Positions 45,323-54,526 of a stretch of DNA of 64,000 bases are shown here, piece after piece. The notes below the pieces were generated by a model. That model was not told the origin of the DNA. It ran no database searches and saw only the letters and a list, made by a program, of their open reading frames with translations. The stretch is from assembly GCA_025458025.1 (NCBI GenBank), contig JALOTF010000001.1, forward strand, positions 1-64,000. Direction: 5' to 3'. Numbering within the stretch: the first letter of the stretch is position 1; the number at the start of each line of letters is the position of its first letter. Position numbers and translations under genes: made by a program. The DNA is from Beijerinckiaceae bacterium. GTDB taxonomy: Bacteria > Pseudomonadota > Alphaproteobacteria > Rhizobiales > Beijerinckiaceae.

Positions 45323-47280
45323 CTGTTCTTCTCCTCGAAGCGCAGGATCATATCGCGGAAGGCGTTCTCGAGATTCCGGGTGCGGGTCCGGAAATCCATG
45401 AACGGGCTGTTGCGGATGCGGTCGCGCAGGGTGGCTCGCATCTCGGCGAGGGCGTCGATGTCGGATGCGGCCAGAACCGCGCGCTCGACGAACTCGTCCT
45501 CGCTATCCACGATCCAGTCGCCGAGGCCCAGCGGCTCGAGCACCATCTGGCTGAGGCGGCCGACCGAGACACGGTCGCGCTTGGAGACCACCGGCACACC
45601 GAGATAGAGCGATTCGAAGGTGGTCGTGCCGGCATTGTGCGGCCAGCAATCGAGCGCGATATCCATCTGGTGGTAGCCGTGCCAGTGCGGCCGCGTGCTC
45701 ACCAGGTCCACCTGTTCGCGACTGATGCCGAGCTTCTCGAGGCGGCTATAGAAGCGCTCGATCGTTTCGAAATCCTCGAACGGTTTCTGGTCGAGGCGAA
45801 GGCGGCTATTCGGCACGCGGTCGAGAATGCGCTTCCAGACCTTGAGCAGGCGGTCATTGAAGCGCACGATGCGCGACATCGAACCGAAAGTGACGTAGCC
45901 GTTCTTTTTCGCGGGTAGTTCCGCCACTTCGGGAATGACGTGAACCGGTGGCTGATAGGCATAGAGCGGCGAGGGGACGCGATAGATCTGCTCGCTGAAA
46001 TAGGGCTCCGACCCTGCCGGCGTGAGGTTGTCGTCGCCGATGAAGTAATCGATCTCGTTCATGCCGGTGGTGTAGCCGTAGCCGAGATAGGTGCATTGCA
46101 CGGGCGCGGGGCGCTGCGCGAAAGCACCGAGGCGGCTGTCTGAAGTATGGCCGGCAAGGTCGATCAGCACATCGATCTTGTCGTCGTAGATGCGCTGCGC
46201 AACGTCGTCATGCGTCATGTTCGTCACGTCGACCCAGTGATCGAACGAGTTTTTCATGCGCTCGGTCACTGCATCCGGGCGATGCGTGTTCGAATAGGCG
46301 AAGAGTTCGAACTGCGAGCGATCGTGCTCCGCGAAGATCGGCGCGATGAAGTAGGCCACGACGTGGGCGTAGAGGTCCGCGGAGGAATAGCCGATCCGGA
46401 TGCGCCGTCCCTTCACCGGGGGATGGTTCGTGTGGTCGAATTTCCGCGGGAACTGGCGGCTGAAGCGCGTGCCGAAGGATTTGTATTCCTCGAACACCTC
46501 TTCGGCGCTCTTCCGGTCATCGTAGTTGAGCGAGAACAGGAAGGTGGTGCCGATTTCGGCATTCATCTCGTCGAGCTTCAGCACGTCTTCGTAGATCTTG
46601 AGTGCTTCCTCGAACTCGCCGAGCACCACGAGAGCGTTGGCATAGGCGATGATGTAGTCGTTCTTCTTTTCCAGCTCCCAGGCCTTCCAGAGGCAATCCA
46701 CGGAGCGGACGAAGCGCATTTTGTCTTGATAGGCCTGCGCGAGGTAGAACAGCACATCCGCGTTGTCCGGTTGCTTGGAGCGCAGATCCTCGAGTGTGGT
46801 CACCACCTCGTCGACGAAGACCTTCTGCAGGCGATAGGCGTTGGCGAGGTTGAGCTTCGCGGGAATCGATTTCGGATCGAGATGCAGCGCGCGATGGAAG
46901 GTCGCGGTGCCGCTTTGCATCTGGTTGCGGTGGATCTGGACGATGCCCCAGTTCACCAGCGATTCGACGTGGTTCGGGTTGATTGCCAGCGCGATCTGCG
47001 AGAGGCGCCCGGCTTCGGCGTAATCGCGTTCGGAAATCCGGATGTTGGACAGCGTCGCGATCGCAGAAATGTTGTTCGGGTTGGCGCGCAGGGCCCGCAT
47101 GAGCAGGTCCTCGGCGGCCTTGAACTTGCCCTCGTGCTTCACGATGGCGGCAAGGTTGCCCAGCAACTCCGAATTGTTCGGGTACTTCTTCATCAGCCGC
47201 TGGTAGGCAGCCTTCGCCTTGGCGTACTCGCCGGCAACATGCTGCGTAGCGGCTTCTTCGAAAATCTTCTCCGCGTTCAT
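45319..47280 (-). CDS. TPR-fused O-GlcNAc-transferase-like (GT41) glycosyltransferase, likely flagellin glycosyltransferase
   Basis: A 653-residue protein. Residues 1 to about 270 are some seven TPR repeats ([35 protein letters not shown]...). The rest is the SPINDLY/OGT catalytic region with [74 protein letters not shown] and [27 protein letters not shown]. Proteins of this layout, such as Caulobacter FlmG, bind flagellin by the TPRs and glycosylate it in the cytosol. Location between flagellin genes and a sugar operon supports that role here; the donor sugar is inferred. Confidence 0.85.
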   Translation of the reverse strand: MNAEKIFEEAATQHVAGEYAKAKAAYQRLMKKYPNNSELLGNLAAIVKHEGKFKAAEDLLMRALRANPNNISAIATLSNIRISERDYAEAGRLSQIALAINPNHVESLVNWGIVQIHRNQMQSGTATFHRALHLDPKSIPAKLNLANAYRLQKVFVDEVVTTLEDLRSKQPDNADVLFYLAQAYQDKMRFVRSVDCLWKAWELEKKNDYIIAYANALVVLGEFEEALKIYEDVLKLDEMNAEIGTTFLFSLNYDDRKSAEEVFEEYKSFGTRFSRQFPRKFDHTNHPPVKGRRIRIGYSSADLYAHVVAYFIAPIFAEHDRSQFELFAYSNTHRPDAVTERMKNSFDHWVDVTNMTHDDVAQRIYDDKIDVLIDLAGHTSDSRLGAFAQRPAPVQCTYLGYGYTTGMNEIDYFIGDDNLTPAGSEPYFSEQIYRVPSPLYAYQPPVHVIPEVAELPAKKNGYVTFGSMSRIVRFNDRLLKVWKRILDRVPNSRLRLDQKPFEDFETIERFYSRLEKLGISREQVDLVSTRPHWHGYHQMDIALDCWPHNAGTTTFESLYLGVPVVSKRDRVSVGRLSQMVLEPLGLGDWIVDSEDEFVERAVLAASDIDALAEMRATLRDRIRNSPFMDFRTRTRNLENAFRDMILRFEEKNR

Positions 47281-47468
47281 CCGGCGCTCCAGAACTTCTG
47301 TCGGCTACCCATCCGGCCGCGGTTCTGCGCCCGGTCGCGGGACAATCGGCGCGGCAAAATGCCGGGAAGCCGACGAAACCCTTAACCAGACTTAAAAGGA
47401 GATGATTAACAAAGCGCCAACGCGTGGCCCGCCTGATGAAAAGAACGCCTTGCGCGACAGCCCAAACG

Positions 47469-47496
47469 AAAAGGGCGGCAGGTTTCCCTGCCGCCC
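47469..47496 (-). terminator. Intrinsic terminator after flagellin gene 1 (minus strand)
   Basis: Stem GGGCGGCAGG (47473-47482) and CCTGCCGCCC (47487-47496) with a four-base loop; on the minus strand it is followed by TTTTCG. It separates flagellin 1 from the glycosyltransferase operon downstream. Confidence 0.85.
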
Positions 47497-47521
47497 CGAT
47501 TGCTGGTTCGTGGGTCCGTAA

Positions 47522-49099
47522 TCAGCCGAGGAGGCGGAGCAGGGACTGCGCATTCGCCGAGCCGGCCGAGAAGGCCTGAACCGCGAACTGCTGCTGGGTC
47601 TGCAGCGCCGTCAGCTTCGCCGATTCCTCGGCGACATCGGCCGCCACGAGATCATCGCCGAGCGTCTTCATGTTCGAAGAGAACTCGCGGTTGATGTCGT
47701 AACGCTCCTTCACGAAGGTCGAGTAGTTGCCGAACTGGCCGGCCACGTCATCAACCTGAGCCTGCGCACCCTGAACCTGGCCCAGCGAGGCCTGGATCAA
47801 CGCGTCGGTCGTCCAGCCCGTGCCCACACCGGTGAGGCCGAGGCTGCCGGTCGTCATCGTCACGCCCGAGATCGCGATCGGGTTCGAAGCGAACTCGTTC
47901 AGGATGATGTTCATGCCCTGGCCGGCGAGCAGGTTACGACCGTTCTGAACCACGTTGTTGTTGATGACAGCCGTGATTTCGAGCTTGTAGGCTTCGTACT
48001 GCTGGCCGAGGCGCAGACGCTCGGCGTTGCTGATCGCACCGGTGATCGGCGCACCCATCTGGTAGGGCTGGGTCGCGATCGAGTTGAGACGGCCGTTACC
48101 CGACGGGTTGTAGGAACCCGAACCGTTGAGGACGACCATCGCCGTGCCATCGAGCTTGCGCAGGCGGAGGAAGCCACCGGCACCCAGCTCGGCGCGCACG
48201 CCGGCGTTCATCGCGTTGATTTCAGCAATCACCGCATCCTGGTTCTTCGCCGTCGCGGTCGACCAGGTGCGCGCAACGCCATCGGCGCCGACGAACGAGA
48301 TCGAGGAGTTGGCCGAAGCCGACGGCATCGAGGACGGAGCCTGGATGAAGCCGCCCGCACCGAAGGCCATGCCATAAGGCGTGGTCGCGGCGAAGCCGGT
48401 CGGCATGGCCGAACCGTTGGCGAATTTCGACGACGCATAGGTGCCGTCATAGCTCGAGTTGATACCCACGAGGTCGTCAACGACCTGCGCCGAGGACGCG
48501 CCGTCAATCTTGAAGCCGGTCGAACGGTCGGTCGACTCGAGAACGAGGCGGCTGCCCGTGCCGTTCGGCTCGAAGCGGATCTGCACGCCGATATTCGCGG
48601 CGTTCAGCGCCTGCGCCACCTGGCCCCAGGTCACGTTGGCCGAAGAGCCCGTGCCCGCTGCGGAGTTGGCGAAGGTGTAGGTGAAGTTGTCACCGGCGTC
48701 GGACGTGATCGACAGGCGCATGCCGGCCGAATAGCCCACCACATAGGTGTTCTCGCTGATGTTGGCCGTCGGGTTGGCCGAGATCGTGCTGGTCGAGCCG
48801 GCCGCGAGAGCCTGGGTGGCCATGTCGTTCATCTGCTGGAGCAGCGAACGGACCTGCTTGAGGGCGATGTCGGTCGATTCGAGGGTCTTGAGGGCCGTCG
48901 AAATGTTGTTGTTGACCGCATTGATATTGCGCGAACGCGACAGCATCGTCTGCGACATGCTGTAACGGGTGGCATCGTCAGCCGCGCCGAAGATGCTCTT
49001 GCCGGTGGCGACGCGCTTCTGCGACACCTGGAAAAGCTCGTTGGTCGTGCGGAGAATGTTGACGTTGGCCGCAGTGGCGGCATTGAACACAACGCTCAT
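47522..49099 (-). CDS. Flagellin (copy 1)
   Basis: The filament subunit, 525 residues, larger than the 270-400 usual in alphaproteobacteria. The N-terminal coil shows NILRTTNELFQVSQKRVATGKSIFGAADDATRYSMSQTMLSRS and the C-terminal coil KTLGDDLVAADVAEESAKLTALQTQQQFAVQAFSAGSANAQSLLRLLG. The centre (residues 110-400) is Ser/Thr/Ala/Gly-rich and would form the exposed domains, the likely glycosylation sites. AGAAGGTG precedes the ATG. The 160-bp upstream region is A/T-rich, but I found no clear promoter of known type. Confidence 0.93.
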   Translation of the reverse strand: MSVVFNAATAANVNILRTTNELFQVSQKRVATGKSIFGAADDATRYSMSQTMLSRSRNINAVNNNISTALKTLESTDIALKQVRSLLQQMNDMATQALAAGSTSTISANPTANISENTYVVGYSAGMRLSITSDAGDNFTYTFANSAAGTGSSANVTWGQVAQALNAANIGVQIRFEPNGTGSRLVLESTDRSTGFKIDGASSAQVVDDLVGINSSYDGTYASSKFANGSAMPTGFAATTPYGMAFGAGGFIQAPSSMPSASANSSISFVGADGVARTWSTATAKNQDAVIAEINAMNAGVRAELGAGGFLRLRKLDGTAMVVLNGSGSYNPSGNGRLNSIATQPYQMGAPITGAISNAERLRLGQQYEAYKLEITAVINNNVVQNGRNLLAGQGMNIILNEFASNPIAISGVTMTTGSLGLTGVGTGWTTDALIQASLGQVQGAQAQVDDVAGQFGNYSTFVKERYDINREFSSNMKTLGDDLVAADVAEESAKLTALQTQQQFAVQAFSAGSANAQSLLRLLG

Positions 49100-49300
49100 C
49101 GTTTTGCACCTTCTGTTGCAAATGGAATGGCCATCCTGGCCAAATTCGACGAAGGCTCAGACTTGCTGTCCCTCGACGTGCAGAAGGTGGGGGAGACGGT
49201 TCTAAATCAGTCTTAAATCGATCGCCTGAAATAAAGCCAAGCTGGTTTATAGTAAACGTTTGACTTCTTGTTAATCTTAACAGGGCGTAAAACGCGGCGG

Positions 49301-49325
49301 CAAAAAAGGGGCCCGGAGGCCCCTT
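49301..49325 (-). terminator. Intrinsic terminator after flagellin gene 2 (minus strand)
   Basis: Stem AAGGGGCC (49306-49313) and GGCCCCTT (49318-49325) around CGGA; on the minus strand it runs into TTTTTTG. Each flagellin gene is therefore its own transcript. Confidence 0.9.
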
Positions 49326-49358
49326 GTTCAGGATCATCAGACGGATAGGGCGCGTGGG

Positions 49359-50927
49359 TCAGCCCAGAAGTCTCAGCAGGGATTGCTGCGCCTGGTTGCC
49401 GATCGAGACGGCCTGCACCGCGAATTGCTGGCGTGTCTGCAGCGCGAGAAGGGCCGCACTTTCCTCGGAGGTGTCCGCCGCCACGATCTCGTCGCCAAGC
49501 GTCTTGGCATCGCTGGTGTAGGTGCGATTGAGGTCAAACCGGGCGCGGACATAGTTGTTGAAGGTCGCGAACTGCGCCTGGAGCTGCAACAGCAGCGTCT
49601 CTGCCTGTCGGGCCTGGGTTGCGGAACTCTGCAGGTTGCCGTCATTCGCCCAGGTTGCGCCGGCCTGCGACATGGTGAGGTAGCCGGCTGCCGTGAGCTG
49701 CACGCCCGCGATGCGAATGGGATTGCTCGAGAACTCGTCGAGCATCACCGAGATGGTCTCGGCCTGAAGCAGGTTGCGGCCATCCGGCACCGGGTTGTTC
49801 TGCGCCAGCGAATCGATGTTCTGCAGAATCGCGTCATATTGCTGGCCATAGGCGAGGCGCAGCGCGTAATTCTGCGAGAGTGTCGCGGCAAAGCCTGTGG
49901 TGACGCCCGGGAATCCGACCACGCCGGCCGCAGCGAACCCGCCCGCAGCTGCCACGATGTTCATGTTCCCGCCATTCATGTTGCGCAGGCGCAACTGCAA
50001 CGGGCCACCCGCGCCGCCGGACTGGTTGACCAGTTCGGCCTTGATGCCCGCGCCGAGCGCCGTCACATCGGTGATGAACTGGCCGACCGTGGTCGCTGCG
50101 CCATAGTTGATGGTGCGATACTGGCCGTTGCCATCCTCTAATACGATGCTGGAGCCTGCGGGGATCGCCGTTGCCAGCGTCACGCCGCCACCGGATGTGC
50201 CCGTCACATGGCCGCCATAGGCCAATGTGAAGCCGCGCTCGCTGGCGGTGGGGGCGGCAATGCCATTCGCGAAGAGGTTCGCCGCGTTGAAGACCTGCCC
50301 CGTGGGCGTGGTCAGGCCCGCAAGGTCATCCATCACGTTCTGGTCGGTGATGCCGTCGAACGAGAAATCCTTGTCGTTGATTGAGCGGAAGCGGATATTG
50401 GTGGTGCCCACCACGGCGCCGGGAATGAAATCGGCCACCACGCCGATATTCGAGACGTTCAGCGCATTAGCAATCTCGCCCCAGGTCACGGCGGTCGAGT
50501 TGAAATTGTAGGTGAAGGTGCGCCCGCTATCCGAGGTGATCGAGAAGATCGAGCCGACGCTCACGCCGGTCACCACAGAATTCTGGTCGATCGAGGCAGT
50601 GCTGGTCACCGCGCGCACGCCGTTGCTGCCTTCGTTCTGCGCTTTCGTGATGAGCGTCAGCGCCGACTGCACGAGGCCCAGCATCTGCTTCAGCGTGTTA
50701 TCCGTGGTCTCGAGTGTCGCGAGGCCCAGCGAGATATTGTTGTTGATGCTGGTGAGCTGGCCGCTGCGGCCCAGAAGATTCTCGCTCAGGCGATAACGCG
50801 CGACATCATCGGTCGAGGAAAAGACTTCCTTGCCGGATGCCACGCGCTTCTGGGTGAGGTCGAAGAGCTCATTCGTCCGCTTGAGGATCGAGAGGCTCGA
50901 ACTCATGGAAGCGTTGATCGGAATCAT
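49359..50927 (-). CDS. Flagellin (copy 2)
   Basis: A second flagellin, 522 residues. It shares the terminal coils with copy 1 (SILKRTNELFDLTQKRVASGKEVF; KTLGDEIVAADTSEESAALLALQTRQQFAVQAVSIGNQAQQSLLRLLG), but the exposed centre is strongly diverged. The start MIPINASMSSSLS at 50925-50927 has GAAGGTGAC before it. It is monocistronic, with its own terminator. Two dissimilar flagellins suggest a segmented or phase-dependent filament. Confidence 0.93.
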   Translation of the reverse strand: MIPINASMSSSLSILKRTNELFDLTQKRVASGKEVFSSTDDVARYRLSENLLGRSGQLTSINNNISLGLATLETTDNTLKQMLGLVQSALTLITKAQNEGSNGVRAVTSTASIDQNSVVTGVSVGSIFSITSDSGRTFTYNFNSTAVTWGEIANALNVSNIGVVADFIPGAVVGTTNIRFRSINDKDFSFDGITDQNVMDDLAGLTTPTGQVFNAANLFANGIAAPTASERGFTLAYGGHVTGTSGGGVTLATAIPAGSSIVLEDGNGQYRTINYGAATTVGQFITDVTALGAGIKAELVNQSGGAGGPLQLRLRNMNGGNMNIVAAAGGFAAAGVVGFPGVTTGFAATLSQNYALRLAYGQQYDAILQNIDSLAQNNPVPDGRNLLQAETISVMLDEFSSNPIRIAGVQLTAAGYLTMSQAGATWANDGNLQSSATQARQAETLLLQLQAQFATFNNYVRARFDLNRTYTSDAKTLGDEIVAADTSEESAALLALQTRQQFAVQAVSIGNQAQQSLLRLLG

Positions 50928-51153
50928 CGGCGTCACCTTCTGTGAAACACCGGCTGGCCCGTTTCTCGGAGGGCTCCCGCGCCCATCAGGCGGGCAGGGG
51001 AGGCCAGTCGCGGTGGCATTTCTCGGCAGAGAATGCACGCCCAGCGCCTAAAGCTTGGTTAAATTTGGTAACCTTAACAAAAAAGAACTTGCTAACCATA
51101 AGTTCGGAAGCAATCGGAGGCCGGCCGGGCAAAGTGCCGCAGCCGGCGGCGAG

Positions 51154-51492
51154 TTACTCCTTGCCTTCCGACGATTTGATGTAGGCGCGGAGCTTCAGAA
51201 GCCCCTCATAGGGATATTGCGCCAGCACGCTCTGCGTATTCTGGTCGATCACCTTGTAGATGAGTTCGCCCGTCTCGCGGTCCACATCGAAGGACGAGCT
51301 GGTCTGCTTCGTACCAGGAGCACTGGCATCGCGCCGGTCGCGGTGTTGGCGGGCCTGTTCGGCGCCAGCCTGCGCTGCAACAGCCTTCGGAGGGGGAAGA
51401 TCTGTCCGTATGGCATTGCGAACGGGTGCCGATTCGACGCGCACCGGGGCAATAGCCGCAGCGCCGACCGTCTGGGTCAAACGCGTTTCCAT
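51154..51492 (-). CDS. FlaG-like small protein
   Basis: A 112-residue protein with a low-complexity N-terminal half and a compact C-terminal domain. FDVDRETGELIYKVIDQNTQSV, followed by LAQYPYEGLLKLRAYI, follows the FlaG pattern (VDxxTGxxxxKVVDxxTxxVxxQxPxE). FlaG affects filament length in other bacteria. ATG 51490-51492 has GAGGAT well placed; an ATG 9 bp earlier is possible. It sits between flagellin 2 and the flgI-flgJ operon. Confidence 0.6.
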   Translation of the reverse strand: METRLTQTVGAAAIAPVRVESAPVRNAIRTDLPPPKAVAAQAGAEQARQHRDRRDASAPGTKQTSSSFDVDRETGELIYKVIDQNTQSVLAQYPYEGLLKLRAYIKSSEGKE

Positions 51493-51645
51493 GGAAGCCA
51501 TCCTCGCTTCGTGATGGGCCGGGCAACATACCCGACCTCAGCACTGGTTTACCGGATGGCGTTTTACGTTTCGTTCAGGAATTTGGTTACGAGGCCCTGA
51601 ATCTGCTCACTTCAAATTAACGATTTCCGTGGCAGCCGGCGGAAC

Positions 51646-52131
51646 TCAGACCGCCTTCGACAACGCCAATGGCGTAGTACCCGCCTTGCGATGCGTGATT
51701 CCGCCCCTGAGGTAGGTTTTCGGGCTCGCATTCTGGCCGAGTGTATCCGCAAGATCGCGCATCAGCCCTTCGGAAACCGTGCGCGCAGTTGAAACCACGG
51801 CCATGTTGAGGCTCATGAGCCGGGCGAAGGCTTCGTGCCTTTCCCTCAGGCTCGTGAGGCTCGCGGGCTGGAAGCGGCCAATCGCGATTGCATTCGATTT
51901 CAGCACCTCAAGGCAGCGCGTGTAACTTTGCGCAGCCTCGTTCTTGGCCATGGCCAGGGCGAGCGCCTCGCGCACGCGGCCGGCACGGAAGAACTCTGTT
52001 TCCTGAGCAATCAGCGGTTCCAGCGCATCCAGCGCGGTGAGCGCGGAGGAGACGAGCGTTTCCGCTTCATCCGGCCGGGTGACCTTGGGGCGCAGATCGG
52101 GGCGTTCAGCGGCCGGACCTTTGGGACGCAT
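51646..52131 (-). CDS. FlgN-like flagellar chaperone, tentative
   Basis: A helical protein of 161 residues at the end of the flgI-flgJ operon, overlapping flgJ by 26 bp. The sequence (ALDALEPLIAQETEFFRAGRV, REALALAMAKNEAAQSYTRCLEVLK, ARLMSLNMAVVSTARTVSEGLMRDL, PKTYLRGG) has the composition and position of alphaproteobacterial FlgN-type chaperones, which escort FlgK and FlgL. I recognise the pattern only weakly, so the assignment leans on context. ATG 52129-52131 was chosen. Confidence 0.55.
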   Translation of the reverse strand: MRPKGPAAERPDLRPKVTRPDEAETLVSSALTALDALEPLIAQETEFFRAGRVREALALAMAKNEAAQSYTRCLEVLKSNAIAIGRFQPASLTSLRERHEAFARLMSLNMAVVSTARTVSEGLMRDLADTLGQNASPKTYLRGGITHRKAGTTPLALSKAV

Positions 52132-52453
52132 GGGCAGACAACTCCTGGTGACGCAACATTTCACGATAGATCTGCGGGGCGAGGCCGACGCCGCCTTTCG
52201 CGGCAATCGTCTCACCGTACTTTTCGATCAGCATCCCGCGCCAGGCATCCTGGCCTGGGCCGGCACCCATCGGGCCTTCGCCCTCCACGCCCTCGAACAT
52301 CGCGCCGAGCATGGTCTGGAAGAAGTTCGCCTCAAGGCCCTGGGCGGTTTCCCATGCCTTGCGGTTAACGGGGCCGCCCTTGGGCAGAAGACCGGCGGAC
52401 TGGGCCTGCTGGATCTGGATGGCGTAATCGGGGTTCGAGCGCAGAGCGGTCAT
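52106..52453 (-). CDS. flgJ: Rod-binding protein FlgJ N-terminal-domain type (CheL)
   Basis: A short 115-residue protein with the rod-binding domain: AWETAQGLEANFFQTMLGAMFEG, then DAWRGMLIEKYGETIAAKGGVGLAPQIYREMLRHQ. The peptidoglycan hydrolase domain of enterobacterial FlgJ is absent, as is usual in alphaproteobacteria, where the gene is often called cheL. The start overlaps the flgI stop (TGATG). It acts as a scaffold for rod assembly in the periplasm. Confidence 0.87.
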   Translation of the reverse strand: MTALRSNPDYAIQIQQAQSAGLLPKGGPVNRKAWETAQGLEANFFQTMLGAMFEGVEGEGPMGAGPGQDAWRGMLIEKYGETIAAKGGVGLAPQIYREMLRHQELSAHASQRSGR

Positions 52454-53607
52454 CACATCACCTCGATATCGGCCTGGAGGGCACCTGCCGCCTTGATGGC
52501 CTGCAGGATCGAGATCAGGTCACGCGGGCCCACACCGAGTGCGTTGAGGCCATCGACCAGTTCGCGGAGCGAGACGGAGTCCCGGACGATCGCGAGCTTC
52601 TTCTTGTCATCCGTATCCACCCGCACGCCGGTGCGCGGCACCACCACGGTCTGCCCGCGGGAGAAGGGCTCGGGCTGCGAGACTTCCGGCTGTTCGGTGA
52701 TGGTCACGGTCAGGTTGCCCTGCGCCACCGCCACCTGGCTCACGCGCACATCCTTGCCCATGACGATGATGCCCGAACGCTCGTCGATCATCACGCGAGC
52801 CTTCTGGTCGGGCTCGACGCGCAGCTGCTCGACCTCGGTCAGCAGGCGCACCATGTTGCCCGGAAACGCGCGCGGAACCTGCACGACCACCGTCGAGGGG
52901 TCGGTCGGCTCGGCCGTATCCGCGCCGAGGAAATCATTGATCGCCGCCGCAATGCGCCGGGCCGTGGTGAGATCCGGATTGCGTAGGGCGAGACGCAGGT
53001 TCTGCAGCTTGTTGAGCTGGAAATCGACTTCGCGTTCGATCAGCGCGCCATTGGCGATGCGACCCACGGTCGGCACACCGCGCGTGATGCGGGCAGCCTC
53101 GCCCTCGGCAGCGAAGCCGGAAATGGCGAGCGAGCCCTGCGCGACCGCATAGACCTCGCCATCCGCACCCAGAAGCGGGGTCGCGAGCAGCGTCGCGCCC
53201 TGCAAGGATTTCGCATCGCAGAGCGCGGAAACCGTCACATCGAGGCGCGTGCCCTGCGTGGAAAAGGCGGGAAGGTTCGCCGTCACCATCACGGCCGCAA
53301 TGTTCGCGGTGCGGATGTTCGCGCCGCGCGTGTTGACGCCCAAACGCTCCATCATCGCCTGCATGGATTGGCGGGTCATCGGGCAGTTGTTGAGCGTGTC
53401 GCCCGTGCCATTGAGACCGGTGACAAGACCGTATCCCACAAGCTGGTTCTCGCGCACGCCCTCAATGGCGGCGAGATCCTTGATGCGCGACATGGCCTTC
53501 GCATCGGGGGTGGCGGCGAGGGCGATACCGATGGCGGCAAGGCTCGCTGCCAGAACGATGTCGCGCAAGCCTCCCAGCCGCTCGATCAGTCCAGAGTTCA
53601 TCCGCAT
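52453..53607 (-). CDS. flgI: Flagellar P-ring protein FlgI
   Basis: The periplasmic P-ring subunit, 384 residues, normal length. A signal peptide (DIVLAASLAAIGIALAATPDAKA) precedes the mature start SRIKDLAAIEGVRENQLVGYGLVTGLNGTGD, the family hallmark. Further motifs are GVNTRGANIRTANIAAVMVTA, RITRGVPTVGRIANGALIE and DKKKLAIVRDSVSLRELVDGLNALGVGPRDLISILQAIKAAGAL. ATG 53605-53607 has AGGAG about 9 bases ahead. It is the first gene of flgI-flgJ-flgN-like, behind a sigma-54-type promoter. Confidence 0.94.
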   Translation of the reverse strand: MRMNSGLIERLGGLRDIVLAASLAAIGIALAATPDAKAMSRIKDLAAIEGVRENQLVGYGLVTGLNGTGDTLNNCPMTRQSMQAMMERLGVNTRGANIRTANIAAVMVTANLPAFSTQGTRLDVTVSALCDAKSLQGATLLATPLLGADGEVYAVAQGSLAISGFAAEGEAARITRGVPTVGRIANGALIEREVDFQLNKLQNLRLALRNPDLTTARRIAAAINDFLGADTAEPTDPSTVVVQVPRAFPGNMVRLLTEVEQLRVEPDQKARVMIDERSGIIVMGKDVRVSQVAVAQGNLTVTITEQPEVSQPEPFSRGQTVVVPRTGVRVDTDDKKKLAIVRDSVSLRELVDGLNALGVGPRDLISILQAIKAAGALQADIEVM

Positions 53608-53938
53608 GCCACTTGCTCCTCGTCGTGGCGGACTCCCGCTTCTTGCAGGTTCGGCCGTCACTCGTTCTCGAAATCGGGTGAACGCACGCGGGACATGAGA
53701 CGTTCTGGTTCCTCACCTGCGAGTGGCGTGCCAAAGCAAAATATTGGCTAAGTCTTTTGAAATAATCATGAAAATATTTTCACTTTTCCGGAGTTCTTCC
53801 GCCTTTGCCCGGCATTTTTCGCCCCATGCGGCAGATTTTTCCCCTCTCGGTTACCCTCGCTTAACCACCTTTCCCGCACAGTTCGTAAACCGACGAGGCC
53901 CGGGGGGAATCGGGGCTCGAAAAAGGGTTGGAAAGCCG
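53608..53938. other. 331-bp divergent control region between flgI and fliX
   Basis: No gene seen. It contains the sigma-54-type promoter for flgI (53719-53733, minus strand) and, beyond it, an A/T-rich stretch (53740-53800, including AAAATATTTTC) that could hold activator or IHF sites. No clear promoter for fliX was identified. Confidence 0.6.
53719..53733 (-). promoter_or_regulatory. Sigma-54-type promoter upstream of flgI
   Basis: On the minus strand TGGCACG-CCAC-TCGC matches the sigma-54 consensus apart from one base in the -12 box; GG and GC are ten bases apart. The start site would be near 53707, 100 bp before flgI. The -24 half is identical to the one before hook gene 1. Confidence 0.75.
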
Positions 53939-54361
53939 ATGCGCATTGTCGACCAGAGGAATGTGAACGCGGTGTCATCCTCGCGCTCCGCTCGTGCGGG
54001 CGGGGGCGTGGGCGCACGATTCACCCTCGATTCCGGCGCGGCCACCACGAAGGCGGAGGGTGCTGCGCCTGCCGCAATTCTCGGCGGTCTCGAAGCGCTG
54101 ATCGCCATCCAGTCCGAGGACACAACGAAGGAGCGTCGCCGGCGTGGCGTGCGCCGCGGGCAGAGCCTTCTTGATCTGCTCGACGAACTGAAGATCGCCT
54201 TGCTGTCCGGTTCGCTGACCCCCGAACTGCAGAATCGTCTCGCGATCGCGATGCGCGATGAAAGCTTCAGCGGCGACCCGCGACTCGACAGCATCCTTGA
54301 AAGCATCGACCTGCGCGCTGCCGTCGAACTCGCCAAATTGCGCAAAGCGCAGCGCGGCTGA
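53939..54361 (+). CDS. fliX: Flagellar assembly regulator FliX
   Basis: A regulatory protein of 140 residues. In Caulobacter FliX works with the sigma-54 activator FlbD, linking basal-body assembly to hook and flagellin transcription. The N-terminal MRIVDQRNVNAV, a flexible middle, and the C-terminal SLLDLLDELKIALLSGSLTPELQNRLAIAM, followed by LDSILESIDLRAAVELAKLRK, are typical. ATG 53939 was selected by this N-terminus. Its presence beside three sigma-54-type promoters is functionally coherent. Confidence 0.9.
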   Translation: MRIVDQRNVNAVSSSRSARAGGGVGARFTLDSGAATTKAEGAAPAAILGGLEALIAIQSEDTTKERRRRGVRRGQSLLDLLDELKIALLSGSLTPELQNRLAIAMRDESFSGDPRLDSILESIDLRAAVELAKLRKAQRG

Positions 54362-54526
54362 TCGTTCCGTTTGCAACAAGTTGCGGCGTGCTGTCGCAGA
54401 TTATCGCGCATGTAAGCGCTTTTCGCATGTTTCTGTGATATCGGGCTGCGTCGTCATTGTTTCGTTGCGGCAGCCGCGTTATGTGCGGGCCCAAGTCGTC
54501 GCGTAGCTTGAGGGGAGACAATCGAG

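Noticed and set aside
47382-47395. TTAA-N6-TTAA upstream of the glycosyltransferase operon as a CtrA box (same spacing at 60203-60216)
   Set aside because: The spacer is six bases; the CtrA core needs seven.
49097-49115. TGGCCATTCCATTTGC on the minus strand before flagellin 1 as a sigma-54 promoter
   Set aside because: GG and GC are eleven bases apart, not ten, and the site ends within about 15 bp of the ATG.
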